50,336 nt of DNA from an uncultured beta proteobacterium (GCA_903844215.1 CAIMSP010000151.1:1-50336), one strand, 5' to 3'; shown: positions 8,769-17,440, numbered from the stretch's first letter. The notes: generated from the sequence alone by a model not told the origin. Numbers and translations are program-made.

Positions 8769-8769
8769 T

Positions 8770-10521
8770 TCAGCGCGTCGTCGCCCGGGCCGCTTCCTGC
8801 AGCCGCAGCACGCGGCGCTGAACCTTGCCGGTGGTGGTCATGGGCAGCGCGTCGATGAATTCAATTTCCTTGGGGTACTCGTAGGGCGCCAACCGGCCTC
8901 TCACATGCGCCTGCAATTGCGCCACCATCTGGGCATCCCACTGCGGCCGGTCGCTGCCCAGGGTGGCGCGCAATCGGGCCAATTCAGGCGCCAGCACGAC
9001 GTAGGCCTTGACCAGAGCGCCGCGGTCGCGGTCTGGTTTGGGCACGACGGCGGCATTCGCCACCGCCGCGTGCTTGACCAGGCAGTTCTCGATTTCGCCG
9101 GGGCCGATGCGGTAACCGGCGGCCTTGAACATGTCGTCCGAGCGCCCCTGATACCAGAGATAGCCGTCGGCATCGCGCGTGGCCAGGTCGCCCGTGCGGC
9201 ACCAGTCGAGTGTGAACTTGGCCTGCGTGGCGGCGGCATTCTTCCAATAGCCCAGAAAGAAAATCGGATCGGCGTCGCCGTGCACGTCAAAGCGATGCAG
9301 CGCCACGTCGCCGGCCACACCCACCGGGCACTCCCGGCCCTCCTCGTCGATCACCGCCACGCGGTGGCCTGGATAGGGTCGGCCCATGCTGCCGCCTCTT
9401 GCCGGCCACAGCCTAGCGCAATTGCCCACGATGTAGTTGATCTCGGTCTGGCCGAACATCTCGTTCACGGTCACGCCCAGTTGCTGCTGGCAGTAGGCAA
9501 ACACCGCGTCGCCCACGGCTTCGCCCGCGCTCATGATGGCCTGCAGTTGGAGCTTGAACTGCGGCGTCGGGCTGGGGTAGGCCTTCATCATGGCCTTGAG
9601 TGCCGTGGGAAACAAAAAAGTGTGCGTCACGCCGTGCGTCTGCAGGATTTCAAACGCCATCTCGGCGCTGAACCGACCCGGGTAGGCCACGATCTCCCGG
9701 CCAAAGTAGAGCGTGGGCAGCAGCGCATCCATCAGGCCGCCGGTCCAGGTCCAGTCGGCCGGCGACCAAAAGACGCTGCGCGCTTGCGCCGCGGTGGCGG
9801 GCGTATTCGCGTGTGGCGACGGATTGAAGCCGAACCAGTTCTGGCTGCAGACAAAGCCGCTCAGGTTGCCGAGCAGCGCGCGGTGCGGAATCAGCGCGCC
9901 CTTGGGGTCGCCAGTGGTGCCGCTGGTGTAGATCAACAGGGCGGCTTCGTCGGCCTCGGTGTCCAGCGCCGCAAAGCGGTCCGGCTGCGCGGCCAACAGG
10001 GCCGCGTAATCCAGACCCTGGCCCGCGTCGCTGGCGTCGATGGCGACCAGCTGGCGCAGCACCGGGTAGCCGCTGCGCGCGTCCAGCAAGCCCTGCAGCG
10101 CCGAGCCCTCGCACAGCGCCAGCACGGCCTCGCTGTCGAGCAGGCGAAAGGCCAGCGCCTCCGGGCCGAACAGCGTGGACAGCGGCATCGCCACCGCGCC
10201 CAGCTGCAGCACCGCCATATAGGCCACGGCCGCCTCGAAGCGCTGCGGCAGGATGATCGCCACGCGGTCGCCGCGCTGCACGCCCAGTTGCACCAGCGCG
10301 TTGGACAATCGATTGGCCTGCTGTTGCAGTTCGGCGTAGCTAAAGGACCGCGCGCCGACCCCATGCAAGCGGATGGCGATGCGCTGCGCTGCGTCCGGGC
10401 CAGCGGCCCAGCGCGCGCAGCATTCACGGGCGATATTGAATTTTTTCGGAACCAGCCAGCCGAACCGGGAGTGCAGCTCGTGGTAGTGGTCGGGCGCGTC
10501 GCCGTCGCTGCTACGCGCCAT
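8770..10521 (-). CDS. Acyl-CoA synthetase (AMP-binding, acetyl/medium-chain ACS-like)
   Basis: A 583-residue adenylating enzyme with the acetyl-CoA-synthetase-like architecture. Visible motifs are LIYTSGTTGDPKGALIPHR, WSPADWTWTGGLMD, the MSAGEAV and NEMFGQTEINYIVGN region, DWCRTGDLATRD, the GRSDDMFKAAGYRIGPGEIE hinge and the catalytic lysine in PMTTTGKVQRR near the end. WSPADW and GYRIGPGEIE are typical of the acetyl/propionyl/medium-chain branch rather than the AlkK branch. I used the ATG at 10521; a TTG at 10542 would overlap the end of the upstream gene, and neither has a strong ribosome-binding site. It follows the small exported-protein gene on the same strand with only 17 bases between them, so the two are probably co-transcribed. 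Confidence 0.88.
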   Translation of the reverse strand: MARSSDGDAPDHYHELHSRFGWLVPKKFNIARECCARWAAGPDAAQRIAIRLHGVGARSFSYAELQQQANRLSNALVQLGVQRGDRVAIILPQRFEAAVAYMAVLQLGAVAMPLSTLFGPEALAFRLLDSEAVLALCEGSALQGLLDARSGYPVLRQLVAIDASDAGQGLDYAALLAAQPDRFAALDTEADEAALLIYTSGTTGDPKGALIPHRALLGNLSGFVCSQNWFGFNPSPHANTPATAAQARSVFWSPADWTWTGGLMDALLPTLYFGREIVAYPGRFSAEMAFEILQTHGVTHTFLFPTALKAMMKAYPSPTPQFKLQLQAIMSAGEAVGDAVFAYCQQQLGVTVNEMFGQTEINYIVGNCARLWPARGGSMGRPYPGHRVAVIDEEGRECPVGVAGDVALHRFDVHGDADPIFFLGYWKNAAATQAKFTLDWCRTGDLATRDADGYLWYQGRSDDMFKAAGYRIGPGEIENCLVKHAAVANAAVVPKPDRDRGALVKAYVVLAPELARLRATLGSDRPQWDAQMVAQLQAHVRGRLAPYEYPKEIEFIDALPMTTTGKVQRRVLRLQEAARATTR

Positions 10522-10538
10522 CCTCAGGACCGCAGGGC

Positions 10539-11000
10539 TCAATGGGTGAACGAGAGCGACAGCCCCGCACCCCAGCGCGGCGCGCTGTCGGACAGGCCAT
10601 GGCCCAGGTTCGTGCTCAGGCGCAGGCCGGAGCTGAACTGGTAGCCATAGGACAGGGCCATGCTGCGCGACGCAGGCGCGTCAGGCAGCAGGTTGCTCTC
10701 CATGCGATAGGTCAAACCCAGGCTGCTGGCGGGCGAAAAATTCCAGGCGGCGCCCACGCCCGACAGCGGCAAGCTGGTGCTGGTCAGCACCTGAGGTATC
10801 ACCAGGTTGAAGCTCCAGTTGCGCGAGTCGATGCGCAGTCCCAGGTTCTGCGGCTGCTGACCCACATCCACACCCCGCCCGAGCTTGACGCCCATGGGCT
10901 CGGCGTAAATCTGCAGGCCCCGGGGCACGGCCAAATCGGCCGATTGCGCGGCAGCCGCAGCGCACACCAGGGTCAGTAGCAAAGCCAGCAGTGTTTTCAT
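10539..11000 (-). CDS. Small exported protein, possibly outer-membrane beta-barrel
   Basis: A 153-residue protein I do not recognise. It has a good signal peptide (MKTLLALLLTLVCAAAAAQSA). The mature part has alternating polar/apolar residues in short strands (LGLRIDSRNWSFNLVIPQ; GAAWNFSPASSLGLTYRM; SMALSYGYQFSSGLRLSTNLGHG; WGAGLSLSFTH), as in small outer-membrane barrels, and it ends on a strand with aromatic residues near the C-terminus, a feature used for outer-membrane assembly. About eight short strands are possible, but this is inference. Its start at 11000 faces the divergent hydrolase gene across a 160-base gap. It lies just upstream of the acyl-CoA synthetase gene, so a role in uptake of the same acid is conceivable. 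Confidence 0.65.
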   Translation of the reverse strand: MKTLLALLLTLVCAAAAAQSADLAVPRGLQIYAEPMGVKLGRGVDVGQQPQNLGLRIDSRNWSFNLVIPQVLTSTSLPLSGVGAAWNFSPASSLGLTYRMESNLLPDAPASRSMALSYGYQFSSGLRLSTNLGHGLSDSAPRWGAGLSLSFTH

Positions 11001-11084
11001 GGGGAACTCACTTTCTCGAAGACAGGCGGAGGGGCGATTTCATTTTGCCCAAAAGGCAGGGAGCGGACAAGCGGGCTAAGCGCC

Positions 11085-11105
11085 AAAAAGAGGGCCCAAG
11101 GCCCT
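11085..11105 (-). terminator. Orphan hairpin with U-run, minus strand
   Basis: Read on the minus strand, AGGGCC-TTG-GGCCCT forms a perfect 6-bp stem followed by CTTTTT. It lies in the divergent gap between the small exported protein and the alpha/beta hydrolase, so no gene on the minus strand ends here. It could stop antisense transcription or act as an attenuator in the leader of the exported-protein gene. Confidence 0.45.
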
Positions 11106-11162
11106 GCTTCAGCGGCAATTCAGGCGTCCACTAGGCGACTGAAACAGGCCCTTCTCCCCCGT

Positions 11163-12113
11163 ATGATGGCCTGCATGTACACCTGTCAAAGAGTCGCTCA
11201 AAGCCAGACCGTTTCGATACGTAACGTACGTTACCACGTCCTCGTTTGGCACGCCGCAGACCCCGTTGACGCGGCGCCACCGCTGGTTCTGCTGCACGGT
11301 TGGATGGACGTGGCCGCGTCCTACCAGTTCATGGTGGACGCCTTCAGCGCCGACTTCATGCGCGGGCGCACGCTGATTGCCCCCGACTGGCGCGGCTTTG
11401 GTCAGACGCCCTCGGGGGGCGCGGACCACTACGCGTTTGCCGACTATCTGGGCGATCTGGATTTTCTGCTGGACCATTTTGTCGGCCAGCGGCCGGTGGA
11501 TCTGGTGGGCCACAGCATGGGCGGCAACATCGCGATGCTGTACGCCGGCGTGCGCCCGGAACGCATCCGCCGCCTGGTGAACCTGGAAGGCTTTGGCATG
11601 CCCGCCACCCAGGCCGAGCAGGCACCACTGCGCTACGCCAAGTGGATGGACGGACTCAAGGCGCTGCACCGGGGCGAGCTCGCACTCAAGCCCTACGACT
11701 CGCTCGCGGGCGTGGCCCAGCGCCTGATGAAGACCAATCCGCGACTGGATTCGGACAAGGCGCATTGGCTGGCCCAGCACTGGTCCGCCCCCGTCGTTCA
11801 GGCCGACGGCTCGACCCAATGGCGCATTCTGGGCGACGCCGCGCACAAGATCGTCAGCGCCCAGTTGTACCGCTGGGAAGAAGTTCAGGCCGCCTGGCAA
11901 CGCATCACGGCGCCGCTGCTGGCGGTGCAGGCCGACAGCGACAGCATGAGCCAGTGGTACCACGGCAAGTACACACTGGAGCAATACCACGAGCGGCTGA
12001 AATCCGTGGCGCAGTGCCAGATCGCGGTGATCGAGGACGCGGGACACATGCTGCAGCACGATCAACCGCAGCAACTGGCCGCGCTGCTCGAAGCATTTCT
12101 GGCCGGCCACTGA
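11163..12113 (+). CDS. Alpha/beta hydrolase
   Basis: A 316-residue serine hydrolase of the alpha/beta fold. The oxyanion-hole segment LLHGWMD follows the first strands, the nucleophile elbow is VGHSMGGN (serine near residue 118), the acid is likely the aspartate in VQADSDSM, and the catalytic histidine is in EDAGHMLQHDQP near the C-terminus. A cap region lies between about residues 145 and 240. The overall pattern resembles the serine-hydrolase-like (SERHL) branch; the substrate cannot be predicted. Starts at 11163, 11166 and 11175 are all possible and none has a strong ribosome-binding site. The gene stands alone, divergent from the small exported protein and followed by a degenerate region. 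Confidence 0.85.
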   Translation: MMACMYTCQRVAQSQTVSIRNVRYHVLVWHAADPVDAAPPLVLLHGWMDVAASYQFMVDAFSADFMRGRTLIAPDWRGFGQTPSGGADHYAFADYLGDLDFLLDHFVGQRPVDLVGHSMGGNIAMLYAGVRPERIRRLVNLEGFGMPATQAEQAPLRYAKWMDGLKALHRGELALKPYDSLAGVAQRLMKTNPRLDSDKAHWLAQHWSAPVVQADGSTQWRILGDAAHKIVSAQLYRWEEVQAAWQRITAPLLAVQADSDSMSQWYHGKYTLEQYHERLKSVAQCQIAVIEDAGHMLQHDQPQQLAALLEAFLAGH

Positions 12114-12344
12114 CTGCTGCAAGGCTCGAGTATTTGCTGCGCGAAGCGGTGCGCCAGCGCGTGCGCCCTGGCGCCAAGGTGCCCCCACCCCGGCGCTGAA
12201 CCCGCGCGCTGGCTGCGGCGCAAAGCCAAGGGCGATGCAATGGATGGGCCGGGCCCTGGCCTGGCGCTTCGACCCAGCAGCGCCGCTTGGGGCCAATCAG
12301 GGAAAAATACTCCTGTTGCCCGAATGCCTGGGCCTGGTGCGAGT
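12114..12344. other. Gap without a recognisable gene
   Basis: Between the hydrolase stop and the kinase remnant I see no family-like reading frame on either strand, no clear terminator and no tRNA. The composition is GC-rich with runs such as GCGCCAGCGCGTGCGCC. It may be decayed upstream sequence of the sensor kinase. Confidence 0.4.
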
Positions 12345-12639
12345 TTTGCGTCGCGCGCATTGAACGAGCTTGAGCAGCAAAAATTCGTCCTCGATCAGCA
12401 TGCCATCATGTCGGTGGCCGAGGTGGACGGCAGCATCAGCTACGGCAACGGTGGGCGCGCTGGCCCTGGGCGAGCTGTGCCAGGCGCTGGAGGCGGCTGC
12501 GCGTGCGCGCGATGACGCCGCTTGCCGCAGCCTGGTGCAGCAACTGCCCGCAACCTGGGCCGCAGCGACGCGGGCCATCGAGCAGCATCAAGTGGCAGCG
12601 GCGGCGGCCGTGGAGTCCGGCACCGCTGACCCGTCCTGA
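12345..12639 (+). pseudogene. Remnant of a hybrid sensor kinase: PAS start joined to Hpt end
   Basis: Two fragments of one large gene appear to have been joined by an internal deletion. In one frame, 12345-12449 reads LNELEQQKFVLDQHAIMSVAE followed by VDGSISYGN, the start of a typical PAS domain. In the next frame, from about 12448, VGALALGELCQALEAAARARD and then LVQQLPATWAAATRAIEQ read as the second half of a histidine phosphotransfer domain, ending with a stop at 12639. The histidine kinase core, ATPase and receiver domains that should lie between are missing and the frames do not match, so no functional product is expected. The join is near 12440-12452, around GGCAACGGTGGGC. Assignment is by pattern recognition. 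Confidence 0.72.
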
Positions 12640-12793
12640 ACCGCTGCGTTACTGAAGAACCTGATGCGCCAGACCCTGAAGCATGCGCAAAGAAGACGTC
12701 GGGCGCGGGCTTGAGCCGCGCGTCATGGCCCTGGGCACCGATGGGATCGGCGGTCGTGAGAAAATCGCCGATTCACTTTTTTCAAAGCACATC

Positions 12794-13901
12794 ATGATCG
12801 ACGCAGAACGCATCAACCTCATCGGCACCACCTTGGCAGACCTGAGCGAGCGCACGGCCGAGCTCAGGGGGTATCTTTGACTATCCTGCCAAGTCTGAAC
12901 GTCTAAGAACCGTCAACGCCTCGCTCGAGGACCCCAGCGTCTGGAACGACCCCAAACGCGCGCAGGAATTGGGCCGCGAGAAGAAGGCGCTGGACGGCGT
13001 GGTGCTGACGCTGGACCAGCTCAACTCCGAGCTGTCCGACAACACCGAGCTCTACGACATGGCCAAGGGCGATGCCGACGAGGACAGCCTGCTCACGATC
13101 GAGGCCGAGACCGCCAAGCTCGCGACCACCATCGAGGGCCTGGAGTTCCGCCGCATGTTCAACAACCCGGCCGACCCCCTGCCCTGCTTTTTGGACATCC
13201 AGGCGGGCGCGGGCGGCACCGAGGCCTGCGACTGGGCCAGCATGCTGCTGCGCCAGTACCTGAAATACGCCGAGCGCAAGGGCTTCACCACCACCATCGA
13301 AGACGAGACGGCGGGCGACACGGCCGGCATCAAGGGGGCCACCATCAAGATCGAGGGCGAATACGCCTTTGGCCTGCTGCGCACCGAAACCGGCGTGCAC
13401 CGGCTGGTGCGCAAGAGCCCGTTCGACTCCTCCGGCGGACGCCACACCTCGTTTGCCTCGGTCTTTGTCTATCCGGAAATCGACGACTCGATCGAGATCG
13501 ACATCAACCCTTCGGACGTGCGCGTGGACACCTTCCGCGCCAGTGGCGCCGGCGGCCAGCACATCAACAAGACCGACTCGGCCGTGCGCCTGACGCACTT
13601 GCCTACCGGCATCGTGGTGCAGTGCCAGGACGGTCGCAGCCAGCACGGCAATCGCGACGTGGCCTGGAAGCGCCTGCGTTCGCGCCTGTACGACCATGAA
13701 ATGCGCAAGCGCCAGGCCGAGCAGCAAAAGTTGGAAGACAGCAAGACCGATGTCGGCTGGGGCCACCAGATCCGCTCCTACGTGCTGGACAACTCGCGCA
13801 TCAAGGATCTGCGCACCAACGTCGAAGTCTCGGCCACGCAAAAGGTCTTGGACGGCGACCTCGACGTCTTCATCGAAGCCTCGCTCAAGCAAGGCGTGTG
13901 A
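12794..13901 (+). CDS. prfB: Peptide chain release factor 2, with programmed +1 frameshift
   Basis: RF2 recognises UGA and UAA stop codons. The zero frame starts at the ATG at 12794 ([17 protein letters not shown]) and meets an in-frame TGA at 12878-12880. The slip site is canonical: an internal Shine-Dalgarno AGGGGG, then TAT CTT TGA C. Shifting +1 at CTT gives DYPAKSERL and the rest of the protein to 13901, about 368 residues. The shifted part contains the GGQ loop ([17 protein letters not shown]) that catalyses peptide release, and an SPF tripeptide in KSPFDSSGG, the stop-codon-reading element of RF2. The frameshift autoregulates RF2 by competing with its own termination activity. The stop overlaps the start of the following HAD gene by one base. 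Confidence 0.97.
12875..12881 (+). promoter_or_regulatory. prfB +1 frameshift site (CTT TGA C)
   Basis: AGGGGGTATCTTTGAC is read here: a Shine-Dalgarno-like element immediately upstream, the slippery CTT codon at 12875-12877 and the UGA stop with a following C, a poor termination context. It matches the conserved recoding signal of prfB. Confidence 0.97.
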
Positions 13902-14569
13902 TGAAGGTTGAAGCGCTCATTTTCGACATGGACGGCACGATGATCGACTCCATGCCCTGGCACGCCAAGACCTGGGTCGAGTTCTCGCGGCTGCACGCTC
14001 TGGACATTCCACTGGAAGAAGTGATGCGTCGCACCACCGGGCGCACCGCCGTCGAGTGCATGCGCGAACTCTTTGGCGCCGAGTTGGACGAAGCGCAGTG
14101 CCTGGCGCTGGCGCAGCAAAAAGAAGAGCTGTATCGCGCCCTCTATGCGCCGGTGTTCGCCGAGGTGGCGGGCTTCACGCAGTTCGAAGGCCGCGCCCGC
14201 GCGCGCGGCCTCAAGGTGGGCGTCGGCACGGCCGGCGACCGGCACAACATCGCCTTTGTGCTGTCAAATTTGCGGCTGGCCCAGGCGCCCCATGCCATCG
14301 TCGGCGGCGACGAAGGCCTGCCCGGCAAACCCGAGCCGGCGATCTTTCTGGAAGCCGCCCGACGCATGGACAAGGACGCCTGCGACTGCATCGTGTTCGA
14401 AGATTCGCCTTTCGGCATCGAGTCCGCGCGCCGCGCCGGCATGCGCGCCGTGGCCATTTGCTCCACCCATACCCCGACGCAACTGGCGGGGCCGCACGTG
14501 CTGGCCGCCGTGCGCGATTACAACGAGTTGCTGAACTCGGCCTTTTTGGAGAACCTGAATGTTGCCTGA
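13901..14569 (+). CDS. HAD-family phosphatase, beta-phosphoglucomutase-like
   Basis: A 222-residue haloacid-dehalogenase superfamily enzyme with a helical cap after the first motif. Motif I is FDMDGT with nucleophile D9 and acid/base D11; motif II is likely T110 in VGVGTAGD; motif III is K143 in PGKPEPAIF; motif IV is FEDSPFGIESARRAG (D168). The cap and the EDSPFGIESA motif are typical of beta-phosphoglucomutase and 2-deoxyglucose-6-phosphatase relatives; the substrate is probably a sugar phosphate. The ATG at 13901 overlaps the prfB stop (TGATG), which suggests translational coupling; the GTG just before it is unnecessary. Its end overlaps the start of pepN by 11 bases, so prfB, this gene and pepN form one operon. 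Confidence 0.88.
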   Translation: MKVEALIFDMDGTMIDSMPWHAKTWVEFSRLHALDIPLEEVMRRTTGRTAVECMRELFGAELDEAQCLALAQQKEELYRALYAPVFAEVAGFTQFEGRARARGLKVGVGTAGDRHNIAFVLSNLRLAQAPHAIVGGDEGLPGKPEPAIFLEAARRMDKDACDCIVFEDSPFGIESARRAGMRAVAICSTHTPTQLAGPHVLAAVRDYNELLNSAFLENLNVA

Positions 14570-17267
14570 TCAACCCCATACACTGGTGCAGCGCGAAGAC
14601 TACACGCCGCCGGCCTATTGGATCGACACCGTGGACCTGAGCTTCGACCTGGACCCGGCCAAGACCCGCGTGCTCAACAAGATGCAACTGCGGCGCAACC
14701 CCGCTGTGGCGGCACAAGCGCTCAAGCTCGACGGCGAGGAGCTGAACCTGGCGCGCGTGCTGGTCAACGGCCAGGGCTGCTCCTTCAGGATGGAAGGGCA
14801 GCGCCTGGTGCTGGAAAACCTGCCGGCTGAAGGGCCGTTCGAGCTGGAGATCTTCACCACCTGTGCGCCGGTGAAGAACACCAAGCTGATGGGCCTGTAC
14901 CTGAGCAACGACTCCTTCTTCACGCAGTGCGAGGCCGAAGGCTTCAGGCGCATCACCTATTTTCTGGACCGCCCCGATGTGATGGCAAGCTACAGCGTGA
15001 CGCTGCGCGCCGACAAGGCGAAATACCCGGTGCTGCTGTCCAACGGCAATCTGGTGGCCCAGGGCCTGTTGGAAGACGGCCGCCACTTCGCCAAATGGGT
15101 GGACCCGCACCGCAAGCCCTGCTACCTGTTTGCGCTCGTGGCCGGGCTGCTGGTGTCGCGCGAGCAGCGCATCACCACGCGCGGCGGCAAGGACCACTTG
15201 CTGCAGGTCTATGTGCGCCCCGGCGATCTGGACAAGACCGAGCATGCGATGAACTCGCTCATGGCCTCGGTCGATTGGGACGAAAAGCGCTTTGGCCTGC
15301 CGCTGGACCTGGAGCGCTTCATGATCGTCGCCACCAGCGACTTCAACATGGGCGCGATGGAAAACAAGGGACTCAACGTCTTCAACACCAAGTTCGTGCT
15401 GGCGAATCAGGCCACGGCCACCGACACCGACTACGCCAACATCGAGTCCGTCGTGGGCCATGAATACTTTCACAACTGGACCGGCAACCGCGTCACCTGC
15501 CGCGACTGGTTCCAGCTCTCGCTCAAGGAAGGCCTGACGGTGTTTCGGGACCAGGAGTTCTCGCTCGACATGGCGGGCGCGCCGGACGCGCACGGCCACT
15601 ACAGCCCCGCCGCCGCCTCCGCGCGCAGCGTGAACCGCATCCAGGACGTGCGCGTGCTGCGCACCATGCAGTTCCCCGAAGATGCCGGCCCGATGGCGCA
15701 CCCGGTGCGCCCGGACAGCTACGTCGAGATCAATAATTTTTACACCGTCACGGTGTACGAAAAGGGCGCCGAGCTGGTGCGCATGATGCAAACGCTGGTG
15801 GGACGCGCCGGCTTCGCCCAGGGCATGAAGCTGTACTTTGAGCGCCACGACGGCCAGGCCGTGACCTGCGACGATTTCGCCCAGGCCATTGCCGACGCGA
15901 ATCCGCATTCCGCCCTGGCCGCGCTGCTGGCGCAATTCAAACGCTGGTACAGCCAGGCCGGCACGCCGCGCCTGCACGCCAGCGGCGCCTACGACGCCCA
16001 GGCGCGCAGCTACACGCTCACGCTCACGCAGAGCTGCGCGCCCACCCCCGGCCAGAACAGCAAGGAGCCGTTCGTGATACCGGTCGCACTGGGTCTGCTG
16101 GGCGCCGATGGCGCCGAACTGGCCTTGACGCTGACGCCGGACAGCACGCCGCTGAGCGCCGGTCTGGCCGTGCTCACGCAGGCACAGCACCGCTTCACCT
16201 TCACCGGCCTGGACGCCGAGCCCGTGCCTTCGCTGCTGCGTGGTTTCAGCGCGCCCGTGGTGCTGGACTTCGCCTACACCGACGCCCAGTTGCTCACGCT
16301 GCTGGCGCACGACAACGACCCGTTCAACCGCTGGGAAGCCGGTCAGCGCCTGGGACTGGCGCGCGCCCTGCAAGCCATTGCCCAGGGCGGCGACGTCGTG
16401 CTCGATCAGGCCTACATCGAAGCCATGCGCAGCGTGCTGCGCCATGCCCAGTTGGACCCGGCCTTCAAGGAACTGGTGCTCACGCTGCCGGGCGAAACCT
16501 ATATCGCCGAACAGCTCGACGAGTTTGATCCGCAGCGCGTGCACGCGGTGCGCGAAGCCATGCGCGAGCAACTGGCGCAGGCGCTGGACGCCGACTGGCA
16601 GTGGGCCTTTGATGCGCACCAGGACACGGGCGCGTATGTGCCGGACGCCGCGTCTTCGGGCCGGCGCGCACTGACCGGGCTGGCCTTGGCTCAGCTGTGT
16701 TTGTCGGCCAAGAAGAGCCAGGACGTGAGCTGGCCAGGACGTGCCTACCAGCGCTTCAAGGACGCGGGCAACATGACCGACCGCTTCAACGCCCTGAGCG
16801 CCCTGGTCGGCAGCAACCACGAACTCGCGCCGCCCGCGCTGCGGCGTTTTCACGCGCTGTTCAAGAGCGAGGCCCTGGTGCTGGACAAATGGTTTGCGCT
16901 GCAAGCCGGCGCCTGTGACCACGGCGGCAACGTCCTGCCTGCGGTGCGCCAGTTGCTCAGCCACCCCGACTTCAGCCTGCGCAACCCGAACCGGGCGCGC
17001 AGCCTGATCTTCAGCTATTGCAGTGCCAATCCGGGCGCTTTCCACCGCGCCGACGCCGCCGGCTATGTGTTCTGGAGCGAGCGCGTGATGGAGCTCGACG
17101 CCATCAACCCGCAAGTGGCCGCGCGCCTGGCACGCGCCCTGGACCGCTGGAAGAAGCTGGCCCAACCCTACCGCAACGCCGCGCACGAAGCCCTGAGCCG
17201 CGTCGCCGCCAAGGCCGATCTGAGCAACGACGTGCGCGAAGTCGTGTCGCGGGCGCTGGCCGACTGA
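14559..17267 (+). CDS. pepN: Aminopeptidase N
   Basis: A 902-residue M1 family zinc metallopeptidase close in length to E. coli PepN (870). It cleaves N-terminal amino acids from peptides in the last steps of cytosolic protein turnover. The GAMEN exopeptidase motif is at 265-269 (MGAMENKGLNVFN), the zinc site HEYFH at 301-305 with the third ligand E324 in SLKEGLTVFRDQEF, and the catalytic tyrosine is likely in NNFYTVTVYEKGAE. The C-terminal half is the helical domain of the PepN subfamily, including FNRWEAGQ and the final LARALDRWKKLAQPYR. No signal peptide is present. A 1,033-codon open frame on the opposite strand is an antisense shadow caused by codon bias. Confidence 0.97.
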   Translation: MLPDQPHTLVQREDYTPPAYWIDTVDLSFDLDPAKTRVLNKMQLRRNPAVAAQALKLDGEELNLARVLVNGQGCSFRMEGQRLVLENLPAEGPFELEIFTTCAPVKNTKLMGLYLSNDSFFTQCEAEGFRRITYFLDRPDVMASYSVTLRADKAKYPVLLSNGNLVAQGLLEDGRHFAKWVDPHRKPCYLFALVAGLLVSREQRITTRGGKDHLLQVYVRPGDLDKTEHAMNSLMASVDWDEKRFGLPLDLERFMIVATSDFNMGAMENKGLNVFNTKFVLANQATATDTDYANIESVVGHEYFHNWTGNRVTCRDWFQLSLKEGLTVFRDQEFSLDMAGAPDAHGHYSPAAASARSVNRIQDVRVLRTMQFPEDAGPMAHPVRPDSYVEINNFYTVTVYEKGAELVRMMQTLVGRAGFAQGMKLYFERHDGQAVTCDDFAQAIADANPHSALAALLAQFKRWYSQAGTPRLHASGAYDAQARSYTLTLTQSCAPTPGQNSKEPFVIPVALGLLGADGAELALTLTPDSTPLSAGLAVLTQAQHRFTFTGLDAEPVPSLLRGFSAPVVLDFAYTDAQLLTLLAHDNDPFNRWEAGQRLGLARALQAIAQGGDVVLDQAYIEAMRSVLRHAQLDPAFKELVLTLPGETYIAEQLDEFDPQRVHAVREAMREQLAQALDADWQWAFDAHQDTGAYVPDAASSGRRALTGLALAQLCLSAKKSQDVSWPGRAYQRFKDAGNMTDRFNALSALVGSNHELAPPALRRFHALFKSEALVLDKWFALQAGACDHGGNVLPAVRQLLSHPDFSLRNPNRARSLIFSYCSANPGAFHRADAAGYVFWSERVMELDAINPQVAARLARALDRWKKLAQPYRNAAHEALSRVAAKADLSNDVREVVSRALAD

Positions 17268-17275
17268 GGTCCAGC

Positions 17276-17281
17276 TATAAT
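17276..17281 (+). promoter_or_regulatory. Candidate -10 box for tRNA-Thr
   Basis: A perfect TATAAT lies 33 bases before the tRNA, just past the pepN stop. The expected -35 position shows no good TTGACA match, so the assignment rests on the -10 hexamer and its place. Confidence 0.5.
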
Positions 17282-17313
17282 CCGAGACTGGTTGCGCCAC
17301 AAGCGCCGCCAAA

Positions 17314-17389
17314 GCCGGTGTAGCTCAGTCGGTAGAGCAGCTCATTCGTAATGAGAAGGTCGGGTGTTCGATTCATCTCTCCGGCACCA
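17314..17389 (+). tRNA. tRNA-Thr (anticodon CGT)
   Basis: A 76-base cloverleaf with the CCA end encoded. The acceptor 5' strand is GCCGGTG, the D arm AGCTC...GAGC, the anticodon stem CTCAT/ATGAG around TTCGTAA, giving anticodon CGT (reads ACG), and the T loop TTCGATT. The T stem is rich in G-U pairs, and acceptor position 6 faces a U (U-U mismatch), the other six acceptor pairs being Watson-Crick. A terminator hairpin follows 11 bases later. Confidence 0.96.
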
Positions 17390-17399
17390 ATAGATATCA

Positions 17400-17440
17400 G
17401 GGTTTGCTGCTAGTAATTTAGTAGCAAACCCTTTTTCTTT
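17400..17440 (+). terminator. Rho-independent terminator after tRNA-Thr
   Basis: The arms GGGTTTGCTGCTA (17400-17412) and TAGTAGCAAACCC (17419-17431) pair over 13 positions with one mismatch, and TTTTTCTTT follows. It directly ends the tRNA transcript. Confidence 0.9.

Noticed and set aside
8629-10644. 671-codon open frame on the plus strand
   Set aside because: Antisense to the acyl-CoA synthetase, which is complete with its catalytic motifs.
14211-17312. 1,033-codon open frame on the minus strand
   Set aside because: It is the antisense of pepN. Its composition (His/Gln/Arg/Val rich) is typical of frames opposite GC-rich genes, and pepN has all family motifs.
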